From: Mercurialis annua
Lineage: Eukaryota > Streptophyta > Magnoliopsida > Malpighiales > Euphorbiaceae
DNA: 64,000 nt
Direction of reading: 5' to 3'
Assembly (NCBI RefSeq): GCF_937616625.2
Contig: NC_065570.1
Location: 64,879,665-64,943,664, forward strand
The translations under genes were made by a program, and so were the position numbers. Below the pieces are notes generated by a model. It had not been told where the DNA came from. It made no database searches and worked only from the letters and a program-made list of their open reading frames with translations. Within the stretch, counting starts at the first letter, position 1, and every line of letters starts with the position of its first letter. Shown piece after piece: positions 13,325 through 23,689 of the stretch.

Positions 13325-13860
13325 ATATTTTAATTTTTTTTAAACTCAAATGCAATCTTTATTAATCGAACCAAAGAGCATTACAAAGAAAGTTTGAAAA
13401 AAAAGAATTCTAAACTACTAAATCAGACATATAACACGCAGCCCCTCATAAGAAAGTGAGTCGTACCATTCGAGACTTTCTCACTAAACAAAATTGTACT
13501 TGCTCAAAGTATTTTAAGGAACAAATGATATCACCTAACACAAAACCAATGTTAGAATTATACATATGAGAACTAGCTAACATTCAAAAAAAATTAAAAC
13601 AATCAGTCTCAACAACAACTTGAATCCTACCATATCACAATCATTAAAGGCATGCGTGAAGGTGGGTTTCAGGCGAAAAACCACACCTGGGGCTGCTATC
13701 CTTAACTGAAACAGAACGCTCCACCAAGATATCGTTATACGGGAGAGTTACATGACAAATCCGCCAAACGAAGTGACAGATTTTAGGTTGAATTGGATTG
13801 CCCTATACCTTCTTCCACAAAAAATTTTGACTCGATCCTAGAGAGAGGCTGGCTGCATTT
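13325..13860 (-). pseudogene. LINE (non-LTR retrotransposon) 3' fragment, degenerate
   Basis: Read on the minus strand, 13818-13650 translates with an internal stop to a reverse-transcriptase zinc-binding (zf-RVT) segment: PKICHFVWRICHVTLPYNDI, then ERSV, then SPRCGFSPETHLHAC. The W-R-x-x-H-x-x-L-P and C-x-x-C-x(n)-E-x-x-x-H-x-x-x-C pattern is typical of plant L1-type elements. Further along, at about 13560-13460, a remnant resembling the end of the RNase H domain follows (DIICSLKYFEQVQFCLVRKS), with a deletion between the two. The minus-strand 3' end runs into an A-rich tail at about 13345-13325, as expected for a LINE. The element is truncated at its 5' end and inactive. Confidence 0.75.
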
Positions 13861-14421
13861 CTATTAATGATCTCACAAACTTTATATGAATTAATTTACG
13901 CATAAAAAATCATCACATGTCATTTGTCTTATAATTTTTATTATATAAAATGAAGATAACATTTAATAGAATATTATGAAATTAGGATTCAACTTGATTT
14001 CTTGAAATGTCAGGATTTAAATTTAAATCAAAAATTTTAAAATTTTAAAGTGACATTAGAGACTAATGTGAGGATTCAAATAATATTTTTGACCTCGTAT
14101 AAATGTGAGGGTTCAAATAATATGTTCAATTTTTTATAAAATGAAAATGCATAAAAGACCATAATAAAATCTCATCCCTCTTATAAAAAAAAAGAGTGAT
14201 ATTGGATCAATCTCATCCCTCTTACAAAAAAAGAGAGTGATATTCTTAATTATACATAATTAACACTAATTAAGCTATAATTAAAATCTTAATTTATCCT
14301 AATTAGTCCCGATTAATTAAAATCTTAACTAAACCTAATTAAAATCTAATTACACCTAATTAGCCATAATTTACCAAATTAACCCTAATATAAGAAATTA
14401 TCGTCGCACCTCAAAATGTAG

Positions 14422-14826
14422 ATGTCACTGTTACTTAACGTCGTTCGTCTTCCATCCACTATTGCTCAACGCCATTTCTCTTCCAGCGAACCAACAATAG
14501 TTTGTCTTCCAGCTGCTTCATCCTCCGATGAACCAGCGGTAGTTTGTTATCTAGCGAACCAACAGTTGTTCGTCTTCCAGCAAACTAACAGTTGTTCGTC
14601 TTTCAGCGAACCAACAGTTTGTTGTGTACTTTTTCAGCATTTGTTCGTCTTTCAGTTTGTTGTAAACTATCTAATGTGTAGCTTTCCAGCAGTCGTGCTT
14701 CTCCAGCGAACCAACAATCTCGAACCAGATGATGGTTCGTTATTTCGTCAAAGACGAAGACGAACCCAATTGTTCGTTGCTTCATCAGTGAGTGTCCTCA
14801 TGGGCAAACAAAGGTGGAAAAAATGA
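14422..14826. repeat. GC-richer degenerate tandem repeat, about 26-bp unit
   Basis: Degenerate units of the form AGCGAACCAACAGTTGTTCG then TCTTCC recur from about 14484 to 14620 and again near 14706, giving an open frame of 134 codons whose peptide is itself repetitive (SSEPTIVCLP-like). This composition stands out sharply from the AT-rich flanks. The flanks carry a direct repeat (TCTCATCCCTCTTA at 14170 and 14212). The stretch 15060-15200 on the right resembles 33990-34110 (GAGGGG then ATCCTTTGT). Best read as the inside of a non-autonomous element, not a gene. Confidence 0.55.
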
Positions 14827-15839
14827 AAAAAAAGAAGAAGATGATGACGATAGTGAATAAAAAATGCAGGAGAATAAGAATTAGGTAAAATGGACAAAAA
14901 GGCAAAAAATCCTAAAAAGTTTACTTAAAAAAATAAAACGATTTTTGAACTTTTAAAATCATATGACTATAAATGATATTTGTATTTGATTAAGTGTCAA
15001 CTGAGAAATGAACAAAATATTAACTTCTAAAAAAATTTCTATTCGTAGTGGAAAGGGTGGCACACGCATGGACATGAGATTGGGGGAGGAGTTTTTCGAT
15101 ACGATTTTGCAAATTTAGATTGTTTTGATCAGATTTGCTTGAGAGTGACTTTTTGGATCTTTGTGCCAAGTTGAGGGGTTGAACCGATCCTTTGTCCATA
15201 TATAAATTTATGAAATAAACATAAATTTCAATTAAAACTGGTCATAGACTCCGCCCACGTGGGTGTTTCAGAGCCGAAAGTTGCCCTCTATCTTTCTTCT
15301 CTTTCTTTCATTTGCTAACAGCTCATTTTGTTCTTGCCCCTCAATACTTACTTAATTTATCTAAAAATCAATTCATTAATCACATCACATTATCCATTTT
15401 TAATCATTTTTTAAGTTTTGAATTAAAAATTTATCACTCAAATCCTCATGTAAAGAGTGAAAGCTAAATCCCCGCTGAATATAAAAAAGAAAAACTAAAT
15501 CTCATTCCAAAAAGTTAATATTTTTATAAAAATATTATTTAATCTTTCAATAAATCTATTTTTTCATAATTTCTAGAAAGACAATTGTGTAATTTATAAT
15601 CTATATAAGTTGACATTATAATTTTATTGATAATAAATAATATTTCTTATATTTCCGACGTGATAAATAAATTCAATTAACAATTGAAAAATTAGTAATT
15701 TTAATTTATAAACTTGTTGGTCTCAATTATATTTTTTTTAATCAATTACGGAGGAGGATGCGCATGTGAATCACAATATCATTAATTAAGTAAACCTTAT
15801 AAGTATCTAAATGAGGTTTTTATACAAATATCAGGAAAT

Positions 15840-16437
15840 ATGAAAATATTTATAAAAACAACATGCATTTTTTTTACAGAAACACAAAAAATAATTATAA
15901 AAGTGTAATTTTTTTAAAAATAATTACAAAAATACAGTTTTTATATAAAATTCAAAAATACAGTTTTTATATAAAATTCAAATTTTCCAATTTTTTTAGT
16001 ATATCTATGGTGCATTTGCGGTGTTTATGGTGTATTTGCAGTATTTTTATGGTATACACCATAAAAATACTACAAAAATATCATAAATACACTATTGTTA
16101 CACTATTGTTACACTATAAAAACGCCATAAATACACTATATATACACTATTGTTACACTAAAAACGCAATAGATATACTGTAATATAACGTAATTACACT
16201 AAAAACAGGATAAAAATAAAAAAAATACCAGAAAAAATCTATAAAAAAAGAGAATAAATCATTAAAAAGTGAAAAAAGACCAGAAAAAATCTATAAAAAA
16301 AGAGAATAAATCATTATAAAGTGAAAAAAGGTATTTGTGAAAATACAAAAAGAAGAAGGTATTTTTCGTAAAAAATATCAAAAACCAATAGGTAAAGTTG
16401 TAAATAAAATAGAAAATAGTGTATTATAAAAAATTAC
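15840..16437. repeat. Dispersed repeat family R1, copy 1
   Basis: It contains TATCTATGGTGCATTTGCGG then TGTTTATGGTGTATTTGCAG, a palindrome TTTTTATGGTATACACCATAA, and repeated CATAAATACACTAT and ACACTATTGTTAC motifs, followed by two near-identical 56-bp units (CCAGAAAAAATCTATAAAAA onward, 16228 and 16281). The same order of motifs recurs at 22660-23665. No coding capacity; superfamily not recognised. Confidence 0.7.
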
Positions 16438-16632
16438 CACAAATAAATAGCTTTAAAAAATGAAAAGAATGGATACATAAGAAACTTTTAGTCACATAAA
16501 TAGTAAAATTTGTGAACTAAAACTAACTTAAGGATTTTTCTATTTATGTATACTAAATGATTTTACTATTTATGTGACTAAAAGTTGCTTCTGTATTCAT
16601 TCTTTTCATTTTTTTATAGCTATTTATTTAGT
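16438..16632. mobile_element. Hairpin MITE
   Basis: Two arms of about 70 bases, 16441-16509 and 16560-16629, are near-perfect inverted repeats (AAATAAATAGCTTTAAAAAA then TGAAAAGAATGGATACATAA on the left, reverse complement on the right) around a loop of about 50 bases. No target duplication could be fixed. The transcript would fold into a long hairpin of the kind that can be a small-RNA precursor. Confidence 0.75.
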
Positions 16633-16710
16633 ATATATAAATAGAATTAAAGGGTTAGTTGTCCATAGCTTAAGAAAATTGGTCAATTTCAGTGTCACAT
16701 AAATAGTAAA

Positions 16711-16937
16711 ATTAATTCCAATAAACTACTAAACGTTCGCGAATTTTGTCAGTTATAACCAAACCTTTCAAAATCGGCTAGTTTAGTCCATTTTGGATTT
16801 TTGAAACCTTTTCTAGCCATTTGAATGGCTAAAAAAGGTTTCAAATATTCTCAAATGGGCTAAATTAGCTGATTTTGAAAGGTTTAATTATAATTGACAA
16901 AACCCGCAAATATTTGGTATTTTATTGAGATTAACTC
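16711..16937. mobile_element. Hairpin MITE
   Basis: Nearly the whole stretch is one inverted repeat. The left arm includes CAATAAACTACTAAACGTTC, AACCAAACCTTTCAAAATCG and GAAACCTTTTCTAGCCATT. The right arm contains their imperfect complements in reverse order, with the turn at TTGAATGG near 16822. It starts about 80 bases after the previous hairpin MITE. Ends are approximate. Confidence 0.7.
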
Positions 16938-17511
16938 TTTTTAAAAAGTTTAACATGTTTTGAAATTACAATATTATTTTTATATAATAGCAATGTCGAA
17001 CACGAACTATATGTTTTTGTATTTTAGAGTGTCGATTAAATTTTTGATATAAAAATTGATGTGAACACCATTATATGAACTGTTACAACGTTCGTATTAG
17101 TAATTTTCATAATAAAATTATCAGTGCTTCGAATTACAACAAAATAATGGTTCTAGCTTGATATTGCTAAGATTATAATTGAAAATCAAGTTTAGATTTT
17201 ATAATTTAATTTATATTATATCTCTGTTAAAATTTTGTATTTTTATTTGCTATCTCTAATTAATATTAATTGAAATCTTTAAAACTAATAATATAAATTT
17301 TTTTACTTGATAACAAAACGAACTAAATAAAGATATAATAAACAAACTATAGTTAAAAAATGTCATATAAACAAGACATCGAAACTTGCAAGTAAAGCCA
17401 ATTGGCATGATTATTAGTTGTATAATTTTAATCATTTCCCCCTCTCCTAAGTCCTACCCAACTCAGCCCCAGCTACCACTACCCCGGTTAAAGTATTACC
17501 ATTAAAATAAT

Positions 17512-18015
17512 GGCCTAATCACTCAAAAACCCCTTACCTTTAATTTTTTTTTCAATTCCATCCCGACGTTGAAAATTTATCAATTTTACCCACTTTTAAA
17601 TTTTCCGTTTTCAATTGTACCCCAATATTTTAATTTTTGTTAATTTTTTTACTTAAATGATGAAATCATTCAATTAATTAAATCTAAACATGAAATTAAA
17701 TTCTTTTTTATTCAAAAAAGTATAAATAAGTCCTTTATTTTTAAAAACTAACTAAAAACCATAATCAAATTAACACTAATTTAAATTCTTAATTAATTTA
17801 ACTAAATTTAAATAAATTTTAAAAATATATAATTAATATATGCGAGACATGGAGAATGTTTTAAACAAATTTCCAAATGTAAAAGACGTTAATTTAATTT
17901 TTCAGGGTATAATTGAAACACAAAAATGCAAAACAGGGTAAAATTGACAAATTTTCAACGTCAGGGTATGATTGAAAAGGGGCTAAAAGGTCGGGATTTT
18001 TTAAGACATTAAGCC
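17512..18015. mobile_element. MULE-type MITE with perfect 9-bp target duplication
   Basis: The 9-bp direct repeats TAAAATAAT at 17503-17511 and 18016-18024 match exactly and flank a 504-bp element with imperfect inverted ends (GGCCTAATCACTCAAAAACC at the left; GGCTTAATGTCTTAAAAAAT as reverse complement of the right). Longer sub-terminal pairing follows (CGACGTTGAAAATTTATCAA against TTGACAAATTTTCAACGTC). A 9-bp duplication is the mark of Mutator-like transposition. No coding capacity. Confidence 0.85.
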
Positions 18016-18354
18016 TAAAATAATTAGTACTTAACAATAATATATACTTAGATTAATCACAATTATTAAATCTAGTCCAGTCATAAAACCATACTAGAGA
18101 GGGTTAGAGATTAATGGTTGATTTCAACCAGTGTTAAACCAAAAGTAAATCGTAATATCAAAATATATGACTGAACTACTTTGATATTATCTTTTTAATA
18201 TATAAAAATATTATTGAGCATTAAAACATTTTAAGCAATTTTTTTTATCTTTATACATTTAAACAATCTAAAATTTAAATGTTTTTTAAAATACTAATTT
18301 TTTCTGTAAATCATATTTTAAAAATATTGTCCCTTAAAAAGCTTCACAAAACTT

Positions 18355-18626
18355 AATAGTAATTCTTTAAAACATACCCCACCTTTTAACTCCAATTCGT
18401 TTGCACTATCACGTTGTAAAATTGTCAATTTTGCCCAAATTATTATTTTTCGGTTCATTAAAATCCACCTTTTGATTCAATTACACCTCAAGCATCAAAT
18501 TGACTTTTTTTAATACTTTAAATTTTAACAAATATTCTAAATAGTCTTCAATATTACAATTAAAACAAAAAAGTCATCTTCCCTAAAATTTAACAATTAA
18601 TAATATTTTTAATTAGATATAAATCA

Positions 18627-18664
<38 letters not shown>

Positions 18665-19289
18665 AAATATAAAAATTAATTTTTTTAAATATAAAACAAT
18701 TTTAATTTAAAAAAATAAATGAATGAAACACACTCGTCTTTCCCATGGCAAACCCGCTTTGGATTTGTCTCGATGAAGACGAACCAGTCGTCTTACTCAG
18801 ATCAGTGGAAGACGAACCAGATATGTTTCAGACGAATCCGGAGCGGGTTCTCCACGAGGAGGACAGACGAGTTTTATTTATTTTTATTTTAAAAAAAATT
18901 AAAAAACTAATTTTATATTTAAAAAAAATATTTAATTTTTTTAAAAAATATTTAATGATATATTTCTTCAGCGGGTCGGATGGCGGCGACAGAGTCATTC
19001 AAATATCGGAATATCGTTAATTAAAATGAATATATTTATTTATATTGAATAAAAAATATTATTAAATTTTATAATTTTTGAAAGGAAGCGTTAAGTCCTA
19101 TTTAAAATATATGCTAAAATATAGAATATTAATTTGAACTTTTTTTCAAGTGAAAAGTTGTCAATTTGATATTAGAGGCTGCAATTGAAACAAAAAAATT
19201 ATAAGTTTGATAAAATTAACGATTTTATAATATAGTGGTGCAAACGAATTGATGCTAAAAGGTGAATTTTTTTTTTTCAGAGGATTAGC
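18355..19289. mobile_element. MULE-like element with GC-rich interior
   Basis: Long imperfect inverted ends: the left has CACCTTTTAACTCCAATTCG then TTTGCACTA; the right, as reverse complement, has CACCTTTTAGCATCAATTCG then TTTGCACCA. The terminal bases of the right end, GGCTAATCC, resemble those of the 17.5-kb element. A convincing target duplication was not found. Inside, 18738-18870 and 18970-19005 are GC-rich and carry GAAGACGAACCAG motifs in a short open frame (MANPLWICLDEDEPVVLLRS and so on) that I cannot assign to a family. An AT microsatellite lies at about 18631-18660. Confidence 0.5.
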
Positions 19290-19988
19290 CAATAAATTAC
19301 TATCACTTCAGAAAATTTAATATTCTAAAAGCCTTCACAAAATTCAATTGAAAGTTTCAACTAAAACCCATAACAGAATGTCCTAAAATCTTTTTTGTGT
19401 GAACAAAAAATACAATGAAAAGAAATAACACCAACCAGAAATAATATGAAGACAGAATTAACAAAGATAAGGCAAGAGAACCAACTAACTAAAAAGATGT
19501 TTTGGATTCTAACTAAAAAAAAGATTTCACTACAATTAATTCCATGCAATTTTTATATAACACAAAGACCACTTGTTTATAGATTTTAAATTTCATCATG
19601 ACATACTAAAAGTAAACAAATACTATAAAGCAAGATAAAATAAATAATTAAGCTTAATTATTACATGGAAATTTAGTTATTGATAATTTCAATGATGTAA
19701 CAATTAAAGACAATAAATTTGAAGATAAGCAGTGTATTTAATTTAAACGACTGTGATTTTATTATAAAGTCTAAAAAAGATCTCTTTAAAATCGGTTCAA
19801 CGACGTAAGATCATACGAATCATAAATTATATCAGCGATTTAATGAGTTTTAAAAGTGTTTATATCATAAAGAATTCATTGGTTGTTAAAGGGTATTACT
19901 AAATAATGTCCCTAAATTATTAGACACCGCCCTCTTTTTTATCTCTTTACCCTTTTAATTAAAGAAATTCGCATGAACGTCTTCAGAA

Positions 19989-20090
19989 GACGTCTCCCAT
20001 GGTGAGAGACGTCCTCGAAAGACGTCTCCCATGGTGAGAGACGTCCTCGAAAGACGTTTTCCATGGAGAGAGATGTTTTCCGAGGACGTC
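19989..20090. repeat. GC-rich minisatellite, 32-bp unit, about three copies
   Basis: The landmark GACGTCTCCCATGG recurs at 19989 and 20021, and as GACGTTTTCCATGG at 20053, at exact 32-base spacing. Each unit is itself partly palindromic (GACGTCTC with GAGAGACGTC). It stands in AT-rich sequence; GAGGACGTC follows on the right. Confidence 0.85.
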
Positions 20091-20663
20091 GCTAAATGCA
20101 GAATTAGCGAAAATATAAATATAGAATTAGCGACAGATTTTTCCATGGCTAATTCTCTTTATCCGATTTGAACGATAGTTCTACCAGTCTAACCATGATT
20201 TTAACTACTAATTCGATCCGGTCCAATCCGGATGGACCAGATTCTTGGATTTCTTTTTTGTAGTTTTTGAATTGTACCAGTCGCCGATTTTCAATTTAAC
20301 TGGTTCGATGTACCGGTCTTGGCCCCATTTTTAATCACTAGTTACTATGTTAAATGATCATGAAAAATATACTTATTTGTTAATATTATCTTGTTAATAA
20401 ATCAAATTAAATTTAATAAAAATATAGATAAAGTTAAATTTTTTATAAGAAAGTATCTTAATATTATAAGCTATTTATGTAAAAGTTTAATAATTGTTTT
20501 GATCAATTTATTATAAGTATTATAATATAATTATTTTATTTTTATATATTCTAAAAATTACTATATCATTTAAAAATACTTTAAATGAGTTTTATAACAT
20601 TTAAAAATGATACTTTTTAATGTGAGAAATATTATTTAAGTAATTAATAAGTTAAAATAACAA

Positions 20664-21011
20664 GGCCAAATGTCGTAAAAAGTCCAAACCTTTCACAAAA
20701 GTTCCACAAAAGTCCTGACCTTTTTATTTTGTCGATTTTGGCCAAAAACTGATTATTTGGTTTCACAAAAGTCCTGACCTTTCAATTTTGTCGATTTTGG
20801 CCAAAAATGGATTATTTGGTTTCACAAAAATCCTGACCTTTCAATATATGTGCATGCCACGTAGGCGCCACATAGGCAAATTGAAATCAAATTGAGAGTT
20901 GGCCACAATTGAAACCAAATAATCTGTTTTTGGCCAAAATCGACAAAATTGAAAGGTCGGGAATTTTGTGAAACTTTTATGAAAGATTTGGCCTTTTTAC
21001 GATATTTGGCC
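20664..21011. mobile_element. MULE-type hairpin MITE with perfect 9-bp target duplication
   Basis: Direct repeats AAATAACAA at 20655-20663 and 21012-21020 are identical. The element starts GGCCAAATGTCGTAAAAAG and ends with the inverse. Arms of about 100 bases pair (20664-20764 with about 20911-21011). The left arm holds an internal duplication of a unit of about 62 bases (CACAAAAGTCCTGACCTTT onward). A GC-richer centre (GCCACGTAGGCGCCACATAG) lies near the turn. Non-coding. Confidence 0.88.
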
Positions 21012-21258
21012 AAATAACAACTATATTGAGAAAAGGTTTAAAATATACTTTCTCATATGATAATTTGTTTGAATTCATCAACAGCTGAAAATCAAACCAA
21101 ACACCTATCCAAAATTTTTTATGGTCTTTAAAAAAAATTAGCTAACAATTCAAATAACTAAAATATTTAGATTTTAGAAGTTTAGTAATAGAAAATTTGA
21201 TTTTTTTATATATAAATTACTTGTCATATTTTTCATGTCATCTTTTAGTTCTTTTTCA

Positions 21259-21823
21259 TCTATACTATATATAAAAGTACGGGTGGAGAGGGGGACATAC
21301 AAATTTACCGAATAATCCTTTTCAGTTTACTACTAAATAAAGGTTTTATAGTTATTAGCTAATTAGTTATTTAATTAATCACTATTATAATTAAAGTCCT
21401 AATTAGAATAGGTAGCTAAATTATCTCCAATTCCAATTTAGTTTTTAGTATGTAAAAAATAACTAAATTGTCTCCAAATTAGTAGGAATACCTATTTTTT
21501 AGTTTGATTAAACTACAAAATTAAAATACTGTATTTGGTTAATATATTATTATTTAAATTTCTATCTTATTATTTTTAAAAATATTATTAATAAAATTAA
21601 GTTAATTATTTAATTATGGTTATTATAAAAAGCAAAACAAGAACAAATTCAGTATGGAAAACAATTTAATAACCGAATATATTATATTTACTTTTATAAA
21701 AATTCTTAACTAATTTAATATTAATTATAAATAAAAAATTGATATAATTATAATAAATTTACTAATATGTTCATTGACGAGTTACGTTACGAGCCACGTG
21801 CATAGCACGTAATGCGAAACTAG
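21259..21823 (+). mobile_element. Non-autonomous Helitron
   Basis: The 5' end is TCTATACTATATATAAAAG, the usual TC start. The 3' end is a perfect 6-bp stem hairpin ACGTGC-ATA-GCACGT (21796-21810), followed nine bases later by CTAG (21820-21823). It lies between A (21258) and T (21824), as Helitron insertions do, with no target duplication. At 565 bp it has no room for RepHel and must have been moved by an autonomous relative. Confidence 0.85.
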
Positions 21824-22349
21824 TCATTGAAAATGAAAAGAAAAATTAACGCTTGTGAAAAAAAAACAAATTCACAATTTTGACTGAATTTTATAAAGCA
21901 AATTACCATGTGAAATTTTAAGTTATAAATTATCGGTTTTACCTTTTTTAAATTGTTCATGTGAGATAAATTATCAATATTAAACAAATAATTTTGTTAT
22001 CTTAATGTATAGATGTTAAAAATTAATACTATAATTTTATTTATTTAATTTTATAAATCAAATTATTTACTTATAAAATAAAAGGATTGTTTTTCAAATA
22101 CTTGTTTTTTGTTTTTGGCAAAGTATTTATACCATTTTGGCCCTTTTTTTTTATTTCCTACACTACCTAATAAGCTAATTTATTTACCAAAGATCTCCAT
22201 TATATAAAAAGTCTTATCTCATTTTATGTTAAAATTTTACAATAGCTATTTTTTTTTCTCTCTTCTCTCTTAAAGTTCTCTCTTCTTTTTTTCTTCTTTT
22301 TCGTTTGATTTTCAGTTTGTCTTCTCCGGTTACTTTTCCGTTCGTTTTT

Positions 22350-22443
22350 CCGTTCGTCTACTTCCGATGGATTTCTCGTCGTTTCCCGTCGTTTTTCCGT
22401 TCGTCTACTTCCGATGGATTTCTCATCGTCCCCGGTCGTTTTT
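22350..22443. repeat. GC-richer tandem repeat, 47-bp unit
   Basis: CCGTTCGTCTACTTCCGATG then GATTTCTC occurs at 22350 and again at 22397, followed by a third partial CGTTCGTC. The 22.27-22.50 kb island starts after a CTCTCTTCT tract and is unlike the AT-rich flanks. It has a short open frame with no family signature. Confidence 0.7.
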
Positions 22444-22659
22444 TCGTTCGTCTTTTCCGTTCACGCTATGGATTTCTTGACTCGTTTTTAGATTTGTGTA
22501 ATTTTTAGGTTTTTTGTAATGATTTAAATATTTGGTAAATAAATTATTGTAGATTTATAATTTTTTTATAAAATTGTCCCCATTATTCATATAATTATTT
22601 ATTTTGTCTTTATTTTATTCATAAATTTGTTTACTACTACTGATTTTGTAAAGAACAAA

Positions 22660-23665
22660 TTGATTTATGGTGTATTTGTAGTAATTTTATAATATATATT
22701 ACGTTTTAGTGTATTTTTGGTGTATTTAAAGTGTATTTTTGCCATTTTTTAGTATATCTATGGTGCATTTACAGTGTTTATGGTGTATTTGCATTATTTA
22801 TGGTGTATTTGCAGTGTTTTATGGTGTAGACCACAAAAACACTACAAAATGCCATAAATACACTATATATACACTATATATACCGTAATCTTACACTATA
22901 AAAAACACCATCAAAACACTATATATACACTGTTGTTACACTATAAAAAAATAAAAAAAATTCTAGAAAAAAAAATCTATATAAAAAAAATTAACACTAG
23001 ATATACACTATATATACACTAGACATGTTCATGGGAAGGGCTCGGGCGGGCTCGGGCCGGGCTTGACTTTTTTAAAGACAAGCCCACGCCCGCCCAAGCC
23101 CGGTTCAAGCTTTAAATATACTACCCAAATTCGGCCTTAATGCACTATTTTTACGGGCTCGGGTGGTTGGGCGGGCTTACGTTTTTTTCTTTATAATATT
23201 AGAAGTCCGAGCCCGCCCATAAAAAATCGGGCTTTTTTCGGGCTCGGGCCGGGTTTGGGACCAAAAATTGGTGTCCAAGCTTGGCCCTAAGAGGACGGGC
23301 CTGGGCGGCGGCCGGATAGCCAAACCCATGAACAAGTCTAATATACACTAATTTTATACTATAAAAACAATATATATACACTATTATTACACTATAAAAA
23401 AAATAAAAAAAATCCAGGAAAAAAATCTATAAACAAAAAAAGTATTAAAAACTGAAAAATAGGGTTGTGCAATCGGTCGGTTCGGTCGATCGAACCGAAA
23501 AAAACAAAAAACCGAAATTGGAAACCGAAAAAGGTATTTTATGAAATTAAAAAAAAAAGTATTTTTTCGTAAATAAAAAAGTCAAAAAAGAAAATTAAAA
23601 TTTGACAGATAAAAGTGTAAATAAATTATCAAAACATGTATTTCAGAAAATTACCACTAAAATAA
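22660..23665. repeat. Dispersed repeat family R1, copy 2, with nested insertions
   Basis: It shares the ordered motifs of copy 1: TATCTATGGTGCATTTACAG, a TTATGGTGTA/ACCAC palindrome, CATAAATACACTATATATAC, ATCTATAAACAAAAAAAG, and the end AAAATTACCACTAAAATAAA. It is interrupted by an hAT MITE at 23020-23340 and by a short TAGGGTTGTGCAATCGG fragment at 23462-23527, which is followed by CCGAAAAA close to the preceding CTGAAAAA. Order of events: R1 first, the two TAGGG/TAGAC elements later. Confidence 0.65.
23020..23340. mobile_element. GC-rich hAT MITE with perfect 8-bp target duplication
   Basis: Direct repeats ATATACAC at 23012-23019 and 23341-23348 are identical. Terminal inverted repeats of 16 bases, TAGACATGTTCATGGG and TAGACTTGTTCATGGG, differ at one base. 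The inside is GC-rich (GGGCTCGGGCGGGCTCGGG and relatives), in strong contrast to its host sequence. An 8-bp duplication with TAG-type ends fits hAT. No coding capacity. Confidence 0.9.
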
Positions 23666-23689
23666 ATCAATAAGAAGATAAGTTTCAAA

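Noticed and set aside
14422..14826. 134-codon ORF as a real gene
   Set aside because: Its peptide is made of a degenerate 26-bp tandem repeat and it lacks any domain, intron context or neighbours; the overlapping opposite-strand ORF has the same cause.
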